The translations under genes and the position numbers were made by a program. A stretch of 6,477 bases of DNA, taken from positions 1 to 6,477 of the forward strand of contig DATKCY010000144.1 in NCBI GenBank assembly GCA_035512995.1. The letters run 5' to 3'. This document shows positions 1 to 6,210 of the stretch, one piece after another. Below the pieces are notes generated by a model. The model was not told the origin of the DNA, did no database searches, and was given only the letters and a program-made list of their open reading frames with translations. The number at the start of each line of letters is the position of its first letter. Position 1 is the first letter of the stretch. The DNA comes from Thermohalobaculum sp035512995. Its GTDB lineage: Bacteria > Pseudomonadota > Alphaproteobacteria > Rhodobacterales > Rhodobacteraceae.

Positions 1-627
1 CGCGACCGCCACCGCCAGCCGCGCCTCGTCCGAGCTGCCGACGCCGAGCTCGATCAGGAGCGGCAGCAGCATCACGACGCCGAGCACGAAGAGCGAGAGC
101 GCGAGCACGAGCCGGGCGATCCCGCCGACGATGCCGCGCGCGGCCGAGGGCCCGGCCTCCTGCTCGGCCTCCGCGCCGCCGCCCGCGGCGGCCTCGTCGC
201 CAGGCGGGTCCCCCGCCGGCACGCCCTTGCCGTCCCGCCGCATCAGCGGCACGTGGCGGCGCGCGGGGACCGGGCCGGCCTTGCCGCGCTGCAGGGCGGC
301 GGCGGCTCCCGACAGCGCCTCGGCGGCGTTGGCGTCGATCGGCCGCTCGAGGTGGAGCGCGTAGAGCGCATCCCCCGCGACCAGCTCGTCGCCAGGGCCG
401 GCGAGCGGCAGGACCTTGCCGGCCCGCGGTGCCTCGACCGTCCGGCGCACCGCGCCGACGCGCAGCGTCATGACCACCGCGCCCGCGCGCACCTCCTCGC
501 CGTAGCCCGCGTGCAGCGCGACGACCCGGACCTCGGGCATCGACCTCGGCACCCGGACCGTCAGCCGCGAGAACGGCCGGCTCGCGGGAGTGGCGGGGCC
601 GGAGCCGCCGAGGCGGAAGAGGCTCAC
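1..627 (-). CDS. Lipoyl/biotinyl-like domain membrane protein of unknown function (3' end cut by window edge)
   Basis: The minus-strand frame is open from a GTG at 627 to the window edge, giving 209 residues with no stop; the C-terminus lies outside. Residues about 30-95 look like a single-hybrid barrel of the biotinyl/lipoyl type. The second half shows the usual pattern VEAPRAGKV, then GDELVAGDALYAL. The Met-Lys-Met attachment motif is absent: the equivalent turn reads TLRVGAVRR, so covalent biotin or lipoate is unlikely. Residues about 135-165 are a Gly/Ala/Glu-rich linker, followed by one strongly hydrophobic segment at about 168-192 (ARLVLALSLFVLGVVMLLPL). The gene begins 25 bp after the GNAT stop and is probably in the same operon. 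An ATG at 540 (MPEVRVVALHAGYG) preceded by GAGG is an alternative start that would retain the barrel. The start is therefore uncertain. I do not recognise the family. HlyD-type adaptors normally have the membrane segment before the barrel, so this order differs. Confidence 0.7.
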   Translation of the reverse strand, partial: MSLFRLGGSGPATPASRPFSRLTVRVPRSMPEVRVVALHAGYGEEVRAGAVVMTLRVGAVRRTVEAPRAGKVLPLAGPGDELVAGDALYALHLERPIDANAAEALSGAAAALQRGKAGPVPARRHVPLMRRDGKGVPAGDPPGDEAAAGGGAEAEQEAGPSAARGIVGGIARLVLALSLFVLGVVMLLPLLIELGVGSSDEARLAVAVA

Positions 628-652
628 CGGTCGCCCCGGGGGCCGGGCGCGC

Positions 653-1207
653 TCACGCCGCGCCTCGCGGCCGCGTCAGCACCCGCGAGCGGGTCTCGCG
701 CGCGACCGCCTCGAAGCCGAGCCGCTGGTAGAGCCCGAGCGCCGCCGGGTGGTCGAGCGTGCAGGTGTTGACCGTGAGCCGGCGGACCCCCGGCCGCTGC
801 CACCCCGCCCGGATCGCCGTGCCGAGGAGCCAGGGCCCGAGCCGCCGCCCGGCCGCCCGAGGAACCAGCCCGAGATAGGCGAGGTCGCAGGTGCCCGGCT
901 CGCGCGTGTCGAGCATGAAGAAACCGCCGGGCCAGCCGTCGACCATCAGCGTCCAGAGCGCGACCTCCGGGTCGCCGACGAACGCCTCGACCTCCGCCCG
1001 CGGCCGCTCGAGCCAGTCGGTCCACTCCCACGGGCCCCCGACAGCCTGATAGAGATAGAGGAAATAGTCCGCGGGCGGCTTCTCCGCCCAGATCAGCGCC
1101 GTCTCCGGCCCCGACGGCAGCGGCGGCAGCGGCCCGGCCGGCGGCGCGCGCATCTCGAGATGGGTGACCTGGTAGTCGATGCGCTCTCCTGGCCGCCGCT
1201 CCCGCAT
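653..1207 (-). CDS. GNAT-family N-acetyltransferase
   Basis: A 184-residue protein with the GNAT fold, expected to transfer an acetyl group from acetyl-CoA to an amine; the substrate is unknown. Motif A, which binds the acetyl-CoA pyrophosphate, is visible at residues 111-127 as YLGLVPRAAGRRLGPWL, with the R/Q-x-x-G-x-G/A pattern slightly varied (RAAGRRLG). Motif B follows at about 145-165 as TVNTCTLDHPAALGLYQRLGF; the His-Pro-x-A-x-x-L-Y-x-x-x-G-F ending is typical. The N-terminal half holds aromatic-rich segments (YFLYLYQAVG, WEWTDW) seen in a subset of proteobacterial GNAT proteins. The length is normal for a single-domain GNAT enzyme. The ATG lies 3 bp after the sseA stop with GGATGAG just upstream, so the two genes are almost certainly co-transcribed and probably translationally coupled. 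The family call is firm; small molecule versus protein substrate cannot be told. Confidence 0.9.
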   Translation of the reverse strand: MRERRPGERIDYQVTHLEMRAPPAGPLPPLPSGPETALIWAEKPPADYFLYLYQAVGGPWEWTDWLERPRAEVEAFVGDPEVALWTLMVDGWPGGFFMLDTREPGTCDLAYLGLVPRAAGRRLGPWLLGTAIRAGWQRPGVRRLTVNTCTLDHPAALGLYQRLGFEAVARETRSRVLTRPRGAA

Positions 1208-1210
1208 CGC

Positions 1211-2053
1211 TCATCCACGTTCCACGTCGAGGTCGGAGGCGCCCCATTCGGCCCACGACCCGTCGTAGACCGCGGCGTCCTCGCGGCCGATCCGCGCCAG
1301 CGCCAGCGACAGGATCGCGGCGGTGACGCCGGTGCCGCACGAGGTGACGACCGGGCGCGACAGGTCGACCCCCGCCCGCTCGAAGACCGCCCGGATCGCG
1401 TCCGCCGGCTTCATCGTGCCGTCCTCGTTGAGGAGGGTCGCGTAGTGCACGTTGAAGGCGCCCGGAATGTGACCGGCGCGCAGGCCCGCGCGCGGCTCCG
1501 GCTCCTCGCCGCGGAAGCGGCCGGGGGAGCGGGCGTCGACGATCTGCTCCGAGCCGAGCTTGGCCGCCGAGGCGACTTGTGTCACGTCGCGGACCAGCGC
1601 GCCGTTCCGCTCGGCCGTGAAGTGGCGCGCGCGGTCCGGCGCGGTTTCGGCCTCGACCGGGCGGCCCTCGGCCAGCCACTTCGGCAGGCCGCCGTCCAGC
1701 ACCGCCACCCGCTCGTGCCCGAAGGCGCGGAACATCCACCAGACGCGCGCGGCCGAGAACAGGCCGAGCTGGTCGTAGGCCACGACCGTCTGGCCGTCGC
1801 CGACGCCGAGCGCGCGCACCCGGGCAACGAACTTCTCCACCGGCGGCAGCATGTGCGGCAGCGGCGACGTCTCGTCGGCGATGTCGTCGATGTCGAAGAA
1901 GCGGGCGCCGGGGATGTGCGCCTCCGCGAAGGCCGCCTTCGGCTCGCGCGGGTCGCCCGGCAGCACGTAGCTGCCGTCGAGCACGCGGACCTCGGCCGAG
2001 CCGAGCCGCTCGGCGAGCCAGCCGGTCGAGACCAGGGGATCGCGTGTGGACAT
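1211..2053 (-). CDS. sseA: 3-mercaptopyruvate sulfurtransferase (tandem rhodanese)
   Basis: A 280-residue, two-domain rhodanese protein that moves sulfur from 3-mercaptopyruvate to an acceptor through a cysteine persulfide, in the cytoplasm. The inactive N-terminal rhodanese domain covers about residues 8-130 (VLDGSYVLPGD, HIPGARFFDID, YDQLGLFSAARVWWMFR). The catalytic domain covers about 165-275. Cys239 sits in the loop CGTGVTA; CG(S/T)GVT marks mercaptopyruvate sulfurtransferases, whereas thiosulfate sulfurtransferases have CRKGVT. Arg179 and Arg188 are nine residues apart and match the two substrate-carboxylate arginines of the family (Arg188 and Arg197 in the human enzyme). The ATG at 2053 gives the standard family length. 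The frame stays open upstream, but that part is not rhodanese-like and runs opposite the regulator gene, so I excluded it. It is the first gene of a minus-strand operon and divergent from the modE-like gene. A purine-rich GGGAGGAA lies 18 nt upstream of the ATG, which is too far for an ideal ribosome site; GGGCAGG is nearer. Confidence 0.93.
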   Translation of the reverse strand: MSTRDPLVSTGWLAERLGSAEVRVLDGSYVLPGDPREPKAAFAEAHIPGARFFDIDDIADETSPLPHMLPPVEKFVARVRALGVGDGQTVVAYDQLGLFSAARVWWMFRAFGHERVAVLDGGLPKWLAEGRPVEAETAPDRARHFTAERNGALVRDVTQVASAAKLGSEQIVDARSPGRFRGEEPEPRAGLRAGHIPGAFNVHYATLLNEDGTMKPADAIRAVFERAGVDLSRPVVTSCGTGVTAAILSLALARIGREDAAVYDGSWAEWGASDLDVERG

Positions 2054-2186
2054 CAGGGCCTGCCCGTCGTCTTCCTCCCGAACACTGGTAGAGACAGCGC
2101 CCGGGGGAATCAACCGCGAGCCCCGTGCCGCCCTTGCGGGTCGCGCCCGTGCCGCCGCAGGATCGGGCCGAGGGAGGAACGAGGCC
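2054..2186. promoter_or_regulatory. Divergent intergenic region between sseA and the modE-like gene
   Basis: These 133 bp must hold the promoters or leaders for both divergent transcripts. I see no convincing -35/-10 pair. It contains an 11-bp direct repeat, CCCGTGCCGCC, at 2122-2132 and 2146-2156, and a small CCC-ttgc-GGG hairpin between the copies. GGGAGG (2173-2177 region) and GAGG (2181-2184) before the ATG at 2187 supply the ribosome site for the regulator gene. The role of the repeat is unknown and it may be chance in such GC-rich DNA. Confidence 0.4.
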
Positions 2187-2546
2187 ATGAAGGCTGGCAA
2201 CCGGACGGCCGGCGCGCGGCTCAGGATCGTGCTCGAGCCCGACATCGCGGTCGGTCCCGGCAAGGCCGAGCTGCTCGCGCGGCTGGCCGAGACCGGCTCG
2301 ATCGCGGCCGCGGGCCGGGCGATGGGCATGAGCTACAAGCGCGCCTGGCTCCTGGTCGAGAGCATGAACCGCTGCTTTCGCCAGCCGCTGGTCGAGACCC
2401 GCCGCGGTGGCGCCGCCCGCGGGGGCGCGGAGCTGACCGAGACGGGCCGCGCCGTGCTCGCCCTCTACCGCCGCATGCAGGGGCTGACGGAGGAGGCGAT
2501 CGCCGCGGACCTGGAGGCGATGCGGGCACTCCTCAAGGACGGCTGA
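2187..2546 (+). CDS. ModE-type winged-helix regulator lacking the molybdate-binding domain
   Basis: A 119-residue DNA-binding protein matching the N-terminal half of ModE, the molybdate-responsive regulator. The LysR-like winged helix covers about residues 24-90. The recognition region reads ETGSIAAAGRAMGMSYKRAW, followed by the helix LLVESMNRCF, then the wing PLVETRRGGAARGGAELTETG and a C-terminal helix (residues about 88-117) likely used for dimerisation. Classical ModE is about 260 residues with two C-terminal Mop/TOBE units that bind molybdate; those are absent, because the gene stops normally at 2546. Single-domain ModE relatives are known in many proteobacteria. Its position directly before modABC, 90 bp from modA, indicates that it regulates molybdate uptake. 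How it senses molybdate is unclear. A good purine-rich ribosome site precedes the ATG. Other LysR-type HTH fragments look similar, but the context favours ModE. Confidence 0.88.
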   Translation: MKAGNRTAGARLRIVLEPDIAVGPGKAELLARLAETGSIAAAGRAMGMSYKRAWLLVESMNRCFRQPLVETRRGGAARGGAELTETGRAVLALYRRMQGLTEEAIAADLEAMRALLKDG

Positions 2547-2548
2547 CC

Positions 2549-2576
2549 GCCGATATGTCCGGTTGGAAAGAACGGC
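2549..2576. promoter_or_regulatory. Candidate ModE operator (Mo-box) upstream of modA
   Basis: An imperfect palindrome of two 12-bp arms, GCCGATATGTCC and GGAAAGAACGGC, around a 4-bp centre GGTT. Nine of the 12 arm positions are complementary. It lies 60 bp before the modA start and just after the regulator gene. The inner CGATAT...GAACG span (2551-2574) has the same 24-bp CG-to-CG spacing as the E. coli modA ModE operator as I recall it (CGTTATAT...ATAACG), with 12 of the 16 outer positions matching. It is a local AT-rich patch in very GC-rich DNA. Binding is inferred, not shown. Confidence 0.4.
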
Positions 2577-2592
2577 TGGCGCCGCGCCCCGC

Positions 2593-2608
2593 CCGACGCT
2601 AGGGTCGG
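2593..2608 (+). other. Small hairpin in the modA leader
   Basis: CCGAC and GTCGG form a 5-bp stem around a 6-nt loop (GCTAGG) between the candidate operator and the modA ribosome site. There is no T-run, so it is not a standard terminator. It could be a leader structure or simply a product of high GC. Downstream, GGAGG at 2624-2628 lies 8 nt before the modA ATG and is a strong ribosome site. Confidence 0.25.
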
Positions 2609-2636
2609 CGGCTGTCCCAAATCGGAGGCGCGGGCG

Positions 2637-3386
2637 ATGCGCATCCTCGTCCTCATCGCGGTCCTTCTTTCCGCCGCCTCGCCTGCGCCGGCGGCGGAGG
2701 CGCTGGTCGCGGTCGCCACGAATTTCCTCGGGCCGGCGCGGGCGCTGGCCGAGGACTTCCGGCGCGAGACCGGCGACGAGATCACCCTCGTCTCGGGCTC
2801 GACGGGCAAGCTGGCGGCGCAGATCCTGCAGGGCGCCCCCTACGACGCCTTCCTCGCGGCCGACCAGGCGCGCCCGGCGATGCTGGTCGAGGAGGGGGCG
2901 GCGCATCCCGACAGCCGGTTCACCTATGCCCGCGGCCGCCTCGCGCTCTGGAGCCGCGATCCGGCGCGGATCGGCGAGGACGGCGCGGCCGCGCTGGCGG
3001 CCGGGGACGTGCGCCGGGTCGCGCTCGCCAACCCCGCGCTCGCGCCCTACGGCGTGGCGGCCGAGCAGGCGATCGCGGCGCTCGGGCTCGCCGGGGCGCT
3101 GGCGGACAAGCTGGTGCTGGGCGAGAACGTCGGCCAGGCGCAGGCGATGGTCGCGACCGGCAACGCCGAGCTCGGCTTCGTCGCGCTCGCCGGACTGACC
3201 GGGCCGGAGGGCGAGGCGGGCGGCAGCCGCTGGCTGGTGCGGCAGGCGCTGCACGACCCGATCCGGCAGGACGCGGTGCTGCTGGCCCGCGCCGACCCCG
3301 GCGGGGCCGCCGCCCGCTTCCTCGACTACCTGAAGGGCGAGCCCGCGCGTGCGCTGATCGCCGCCCACGGCTACGGGCTCGACTGA
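2637..3386 (+). CDS. modA: Molybdate ABC transporter, periplasmic substrate-binding protein
   Basis: A 249-residue ModA, which captures molybdate (and usually tungstate) in the periplasm and delivers it to ModBC. A Sec signal peptide is clear: MRILVLIAVLLSAASPAPAA, with cleavage probably after Ala19 or Ala20. The mature protein opens with the family pattern LVAVATNFLGPARALAEDF, and SGSTGKLAAQI at 53-63 followed by GAPYDAFLAAD is diagnostic. Thr28-Asn29, the Ser53/Ser55-Thr56 stretch and Tyr138 (NPALAPYG) lie where the Thr/Asn/Ser/Tyr ligands of Azotobacter-type ModA sit; E. coli ModA uses Ser in place of the Asn. The C-terminal part (ELGFVALAGL, FLDYLKGEPARALIAAHGYGL) is also typical. The length is normal. 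The stop codon overlaps the modB start by one base (TGATG), implying coupled translation. The ribosome site is GGAGG at 8 nt spacing. Confidence 0.96.
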   Translation: MRILVLIAVLLSAASPAPAAEALVAVATNFLGPARALAEDFRRETGDEITLVSGSTGKLAAQILQGAPYDAFLAADQARPAMLVEEGAAHPDSRFTYARGRLALWSRDPARIGEDGAAALAAGDVRRVALANPALAPYGVAAEQAIAALGLAGALADKLVLGENVGQAQAMVATGNAELGFVALAGLTGPEGEAGGSRWLVRQALHDPIRQDAVLLARADPGGAAARFLDYLKGEPARALIAAHGYGLD

Positions 3387-4057
3387 TGCCCGATCTGGGG
3401 CCGCTCTGGCTGACGCTCCTGCTCGCCGCGGTCACGACCGTGCTCCTGATCGTGATCGGCACGCCGATCGCGTGGTGGCTCGCCTTCACCCGCACCCGCG
3501 TCCGGCCGCTCGTCGAGGCGCTGGTGGCGATGCCGCTGGTCCTGCCCCCGACGGTGCTCGGCTTCTACCTGCTGGTGCTGCTCTCGCCCGAGGCGCCGCT
3601 CGGGCGCCTTTGGGTCCGGCTGACCGGCGAGTCGCTCACCTTCTCGTTCGAGGGGCTGGTCGTCGCCTCGGTCCTCTACTCGCTGCCCTTCGCAGTGCAG
3701 CCCCTGCAGGGCGCGTTCGAGGCGGTGGGGCGCGGCCCGCTCGAGGCGGCGGCGGCGCTCCGCGCGGGGCCCCTCGACCGCTTCCTCGCCGTCGCCTCGC
3801 CGCTCGCGCTCCGCGGCTACGTCACCGCCGCGGCGCTGAGCTTCGCGCACACGATCGGCGAGTTCGGGGTGGTGCTGATGGTCGGCGGCAACATCCCGGG
3901 CGAGACGCGGGTGATCTCGATCCAGATCTACGAGCATGTCGAGACGCTCGACTACGCCGCCGCGCACGTGCTCTCGGCGGGGCTGCTCGCCTTCGCGCTC
4001 GTGGTCCTCGTGCTCGTCTACGGGCTCAACCGGCGGGCGCCGGTCCATGGCCTCTGA
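3386..4057 (+). CDS. modB: Molybdate ABC transporter permease
   Basis: A 223-residue inner-membrane permease that forms the molybdate channel as a homodimer. Hydrophobic segments appear at about residues 7-33, 44-66, 86-109, 138-166 and 192-213. This fits the compact ModB topology and the usual length (about 225-230). The cytoplasmic coupling (EAA) loop, which docks on ModC, is at about 115-141: GRGPLEAAAALRAG followed by FLAVASPLA. The next block, SFAHTIGEFGVVLMVGGNIPG at about 152-172, is strongly conserved in ModB and in related sulfate permeases. The N-terminal PLVLPPTVLGFYLL is also characteristic. The start ATG shares its first base with the modA stop. The 3' end overlaps modC by 11 nt, so all three transporter genes are likely translationally linked. 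Sulfate permease CysT/W is the nearest alternative; the modA neighbour settles the call. Confidence 0.96.
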   Translation: MPDLGPLWLTLLLAAVTTVLLIVIGTPIAWWLAFTRTRVRPLVEALVAMPLVLPPTVLGFYLLVLLSPEAPLGRLWVRLTGESLTFSFEGLVVASVLYSLPFAVQPLQGAFEAVGRGPLEAAAALRAGPLDRFLAVASPLALRGYVTAAALSFAHTIGEFGVVLMVGGNIPGETRVISIQIYEHVETLDYAAAHVLSAGLLAFALVVLVLVYGLNRRAPVHGL

Positions 4058-5153
4058 GGGGCTGGCGCTCGACGTCCGGCTGGACCTCGGCGGCTTCACC
4101 CTCGAGGTGGCGGAGGAAATCCCGGCCGAGGGGGTGACCGCGCTCTTCGGCCCGAGCGGCAGCGGCAAGAGCGCGCTCCTGCGCATCGTTGCCGGGCTCG
4201 AGCGCCGCGCCGGGGGGCGGGTCGCCTTCGGCGCGGAGGTCTGGCAGGACGGCCGCCGCTTCGTGGCGCCGGAGCGGCGCGGCGTCGGCCTCGTCTTCCA
4301 GGACCAGCGGCTGTTCGGCCATCTCGATGTTGCCGGCAACCTCCGCTTCGCCGCGCGCCGGGCACCGGCCGGCGTCGGCCTCGGCTGGGACGAGGTGGTC
4401 GAGACCCTCGACCTCGGCCCGCTGCTCGGGCGCCGGATCGGCGGGCTCTCGGGCGGCGAGCGGAGCCGGGTGGCGCTCGGCCGGACGCTGCTGTCGCGCC
4501 CGCGGCTCCTGCTGCTCGACGAGCCGTTCGCGGCGCTCGACGAGGGGCGCAAGGGCGAGATCCTCCCCTATCTCGAGGCGGTGCCGCGGCGCTTCGCCCT
4601 GCCCGTCATCCATGTCGCGCACGCGGTCGACGAGGTCGCGGCGCTGGCCGACCGCATGGTGGTGCTGAGCCACGGCCGGGTCGCGGCCACGGGCGAGACC
4701 GGGCCGGTGCTGGAAAGGCTCGACATGATGCAGCTCGCGGGCCGCTTCGAGGCCGGCGTCGTGCTCGACGCCCGCGTGGTCCGCCACGACCCGCGGTTTC
4801 ACCTGACCGAGGTCGACGCGGCGGGGCAGCGGCTGACCGTGCCGCTGGTCCGGCTGGCCGAGGGCGAGGAGGTGCGCGTCCGCATCCGCGCCCGCGACGT
4901 CGCGGTGGCGACCGAGCGGCCGCGCGGGATCAGCGCCCGCAACATCCTCGAGGGCCACGTCGCCGAGCTGGTCGAGGAGCCGGACACGGCCTTCGCGGAG
5001 GCCTTCGTGACGCTGACGGGGGGCGCGCAGGTCCGCGCCCGCCTGACCCGCGCCGCGGTCGCCGAGCTGGCGCTGGCGCCGGGCCGCCCGGTCTTCGCGA
5101 TCGTCAAGAGCGTGGCCTTCGACCGGCGCGGGCTGAAGGGGCGGCGGGGCTGA
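4047..5153 (+). CDS. modC: Molybdate ABC transporter ATP-binding protein
   Basis: A 368-residue ATPase that powers molybdate import through ModB. Motifs in order: Walker A GPSGSGKS at 35-42, Q-loop Gln85 (VFQDQRLF), ABC signature LSGGE at 134-138, Walker B LLLLDEP at 154-160, D-loop AALD at 162-165, and switch His192 (HVAHAVDE). All catalytic residues are present. After a linker, residues about 293-357 form one Mop/TOBE domain (GISARNILEGHVAEL, then LAPGRPVFAIVKSVAF), which binds oxyanion and is normal for ModC. The ATG at 4047 lies inside the modB end; it is chosen because the family N-terminus begins a few residues before LALDVRLDLGGFTL, and the open frame further upstream is only modB read in another frame. 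It is the last gene of the mod cluster, and GC-rich hairpins follow the stop. Confidence 0.96.
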   Translation: MASEGLALDVRLDLGGFTLEVAEEIPAEGVTALFGPSGSGKSALLRIVAGLERRAGGRVAFGAEVWQDGRRFVAPERRGVGLVFQDQRLFGHLDVAGNLRFAARRAPAGVGLGWDEVVETLDLGPLLGRRIGGLSGGERSRVALGRTLLSRPRLLLLDEPFAALDEGRKGEILPYLEAVPRRFALPVIHVAHAVDEVAALADRMVVLSHGRVAATGETGPVLERLDMMQLAGRFEAGVVLDARVVRHDPRFHLTEVDAAGQRLTVPLVRLAEGEEVRVRIRARDVAVATERPRGISARNILEGHVAELVEEPDTAFAEAFVTLTGGAQVRARLTRAAVAELALAPGRPVFAIVKSVAFDRRGLKGRRG

Positions 5154-5155
5154 GT

Positions 5156-5195
5156 GCCGCCTGGGCGGCGGCGGCAAGGGTGACCCCGGGGGGTC
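5156..5195 (+). terminator. GC-rich hairpins after modC, possible terminator
   Basis: Two stems follow the modC stop by 2 bp: GCCGCC/GGCGGC with a 5-nt loop (5156-5172), and GACCC/GGGTC with a CGGG loop (5182-5195). Neither is followed by a T-run, so intrinsic termination is uncertain; a pause or Rho-dependent end is equally possible. The position at the end of the mod operon, before a gene of different base composition, supports the call. Confidence 0.35.
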
Positions 5196-5197
5196 GA

Positions 5198-5230
5198 TTG
5201 ACCTGTGCGCTTCGGTCCGATGGTAGATAT
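5198..5230 (+). promoter_or_regulatory. Weak candidate promoter for the HNH gene
   Basis: TTGACC at 5198-5203 resembles a -35 box and TAGATA at 5224-5229 resembles a -10 box, but the spacer is 20 bp, longer than the usual 16-18. The base composition changes here from GC-rich to mixed. The gene probably needs its own promoter because it differs in composition from the mod operon and follows the hairpins. This is tentative. Confidence 0.25.
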
Positions 5231-5289
5231 GGCCTCCCGCCAGTTGAGAAATAGCTTGCCAACGCTCAAAGGACCGATTTCCTGGATGC

Positions 5290-6210
5290 ATGGTAAAGCT
5301 GATCTTGGTGCACAAGGCCGACTCGATCTACGAGGACGAGCCGGATGCAGTATATGACTTTCCAAAATCTTATCTGAAGGCTGTAGAAGAAGCGGTCGGT
5401 GACTGGGTCATTTACTACGAGCCGGTAAAGGCTGGTCCGCGTGGGTATTTCGCGGTGGCCAAGATCTCGAGGGTCATTCCAAAGCCTGACGCAGAGGGCC
5501 GTTATCTGGCCCTGATTGAGCCCGGCACTTACCTGCCCTTTGATCGAGAGGTGCCGCGGTTGCGGGACGGGCGGCCTTTCGAGACGGCACTGGCTGACCC
5601 CGACGGCATGCCGAAGAAGGGAGGCGCGCTGCAACTGGCGGTGCGCCGCCTGCCCGATCGCGATTTCGAGCGGATCGTAAATCTCGGCCTGCCGCAAGAA
5701 CTGGAGGAGATCGAGGCGAGCCGGTACGACACGAGCTCTTACGTTATGGACGAGGAGACTTCGACATTCGAGCGGCCAGTGCTCGAGCGATTGACGCGGC
5801 GCCAGTACCGCGACATTGCATTTCGGCGAAAGGTGCGTGAAGCATACGCATATCGCTGCGCCATCTCGGGGCTGGAGCTGCGGAATGGCGGTGGGAGGCC
5901 GGAGGTGCAGGCAGCCCATATCCGCCCGGTGGAACGGCAAGGAAGCGACTCGGTTCGCAACGGTCTGGCGCTCTCTGGAACCTTGCACTGGATGTTCGAC
6001 CGGGGGCTCTTATCAGTCGCTGAGGATCGAACCATCCTCGTGTCCCGCAACAAGGTACCGAACGAAGTGGTCGAAAGGCTGTTCGTACCGGATGGCAAGC
6101 TGCGCTTGCCCGAGGATCAGCGGAACTGGCCACATCCCGAGAACCTGCGCTGGCATCGCGAAAACATTTTCGGACAAGTGACGACCGAAGAGCCCGGGCC
6201 CTGGGGATAG
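5290..6210 (+). CDS. HNH endonuclease with uncharacterised N-terminal module, possible restriction enzyme
   Basis: A 306-residue protein with a C-terminal HNH nuclease domain at about residues 175-245. The core reads YRCAISGLEL, then VQAAHIRPV (His210), SVRNGLALSG (Asn224) and LHWMFDRGLLSV (His233). This is the HNH_2-like form without zinc cysteine pairs; Cys190 is the only cysteine. Residues about 1-90 form a separate compact module (YDFPKSYL, GDWVIYYEP, GYFAVAKISRV, LIEPGTYLPF). Its beta-rich, aromatic pattern recalls PUA/SRA-type modified-base readers, but I infer this from appearance only. The middle, about 115-172, links the two. The product would cut DNA in the cytoplasm, perhaps modified or foreign DNA; no methyltransferase lies in the window. 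Base composition is clearly lower in GC than its neighbours (5341-5400 is 27/60 GC against 50/60 for 4441-4500 in modC), suggesting acquisition. The ATG at 5290 is the only start after the in-frame TGA at 5245; the ribosome site is weak. It is convergent with glyS, 23 bp away. Confidence 0.88.
   Translation: MVKLILVHKADSIYEDEPDAVYDFPKSYLKAVEEAVGDWVIYYEPVKAGPRGYFAVAKISRVIPKPDAEGRYLALIEPGTYLPFDREVPRLRDGRPFETALADPDGMPKKGGALQLAVRRLPDRDFERIVNLGLPQELEEIEASRYDTSSYVMDEETSTFERPVLERLTRRQYRDIAFRRKVREAYAYRCAISGLELRNGGGRPEVQAAHIRPVERQGSDSVRNGLALSGTLHWMFDRGLLSVAEDRTILVSRNKVPNEVVERLFVPDGKLRLPEDQRNWPHPENLRWHRENIFGQVTTEEPGPWG

Noticed and set aside
2054..2329. N-terminal extension of sseA by 92 codons
   Set aside because: The extra residues are low-complexity, not rhodanese-like, and overlap the modE-like gene antisense; the ATG at 2053 gives the usual 280-residue length.
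624..3368. A very long open frame on the minus strand (about 914 codons) and another on the plus strand at 590-2602 (about 670 codons)
   Set aside because: They lie across sseA, the GNAT gene, modE-like and modA in other frames. Their products are Arg/Ala/Gly-rich with no recognisable domain; long stop-free frames are expected opposite genes with such high GC at third positions.
3936..4046. N-terminal extension of modC by 37 codons
   Set aside because: The extension is Ser/Arg-rich and is simply modB read out of frame; the ATG at 4047 matches the family N-terminus.
5244..5269. Inverted repeat TTGAG/CTCAA upstream of the HNH gene
   Set aside because: Only 5 bp per arm with a 16-nt gap; this is within chance expectation.
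4026..5315. Long minus-strand open frame opposite modC
   Set aside because: The product is a His/Arg/Glu-rich shadow of modC with no domain, and modC on the plus strand is fully convincing.
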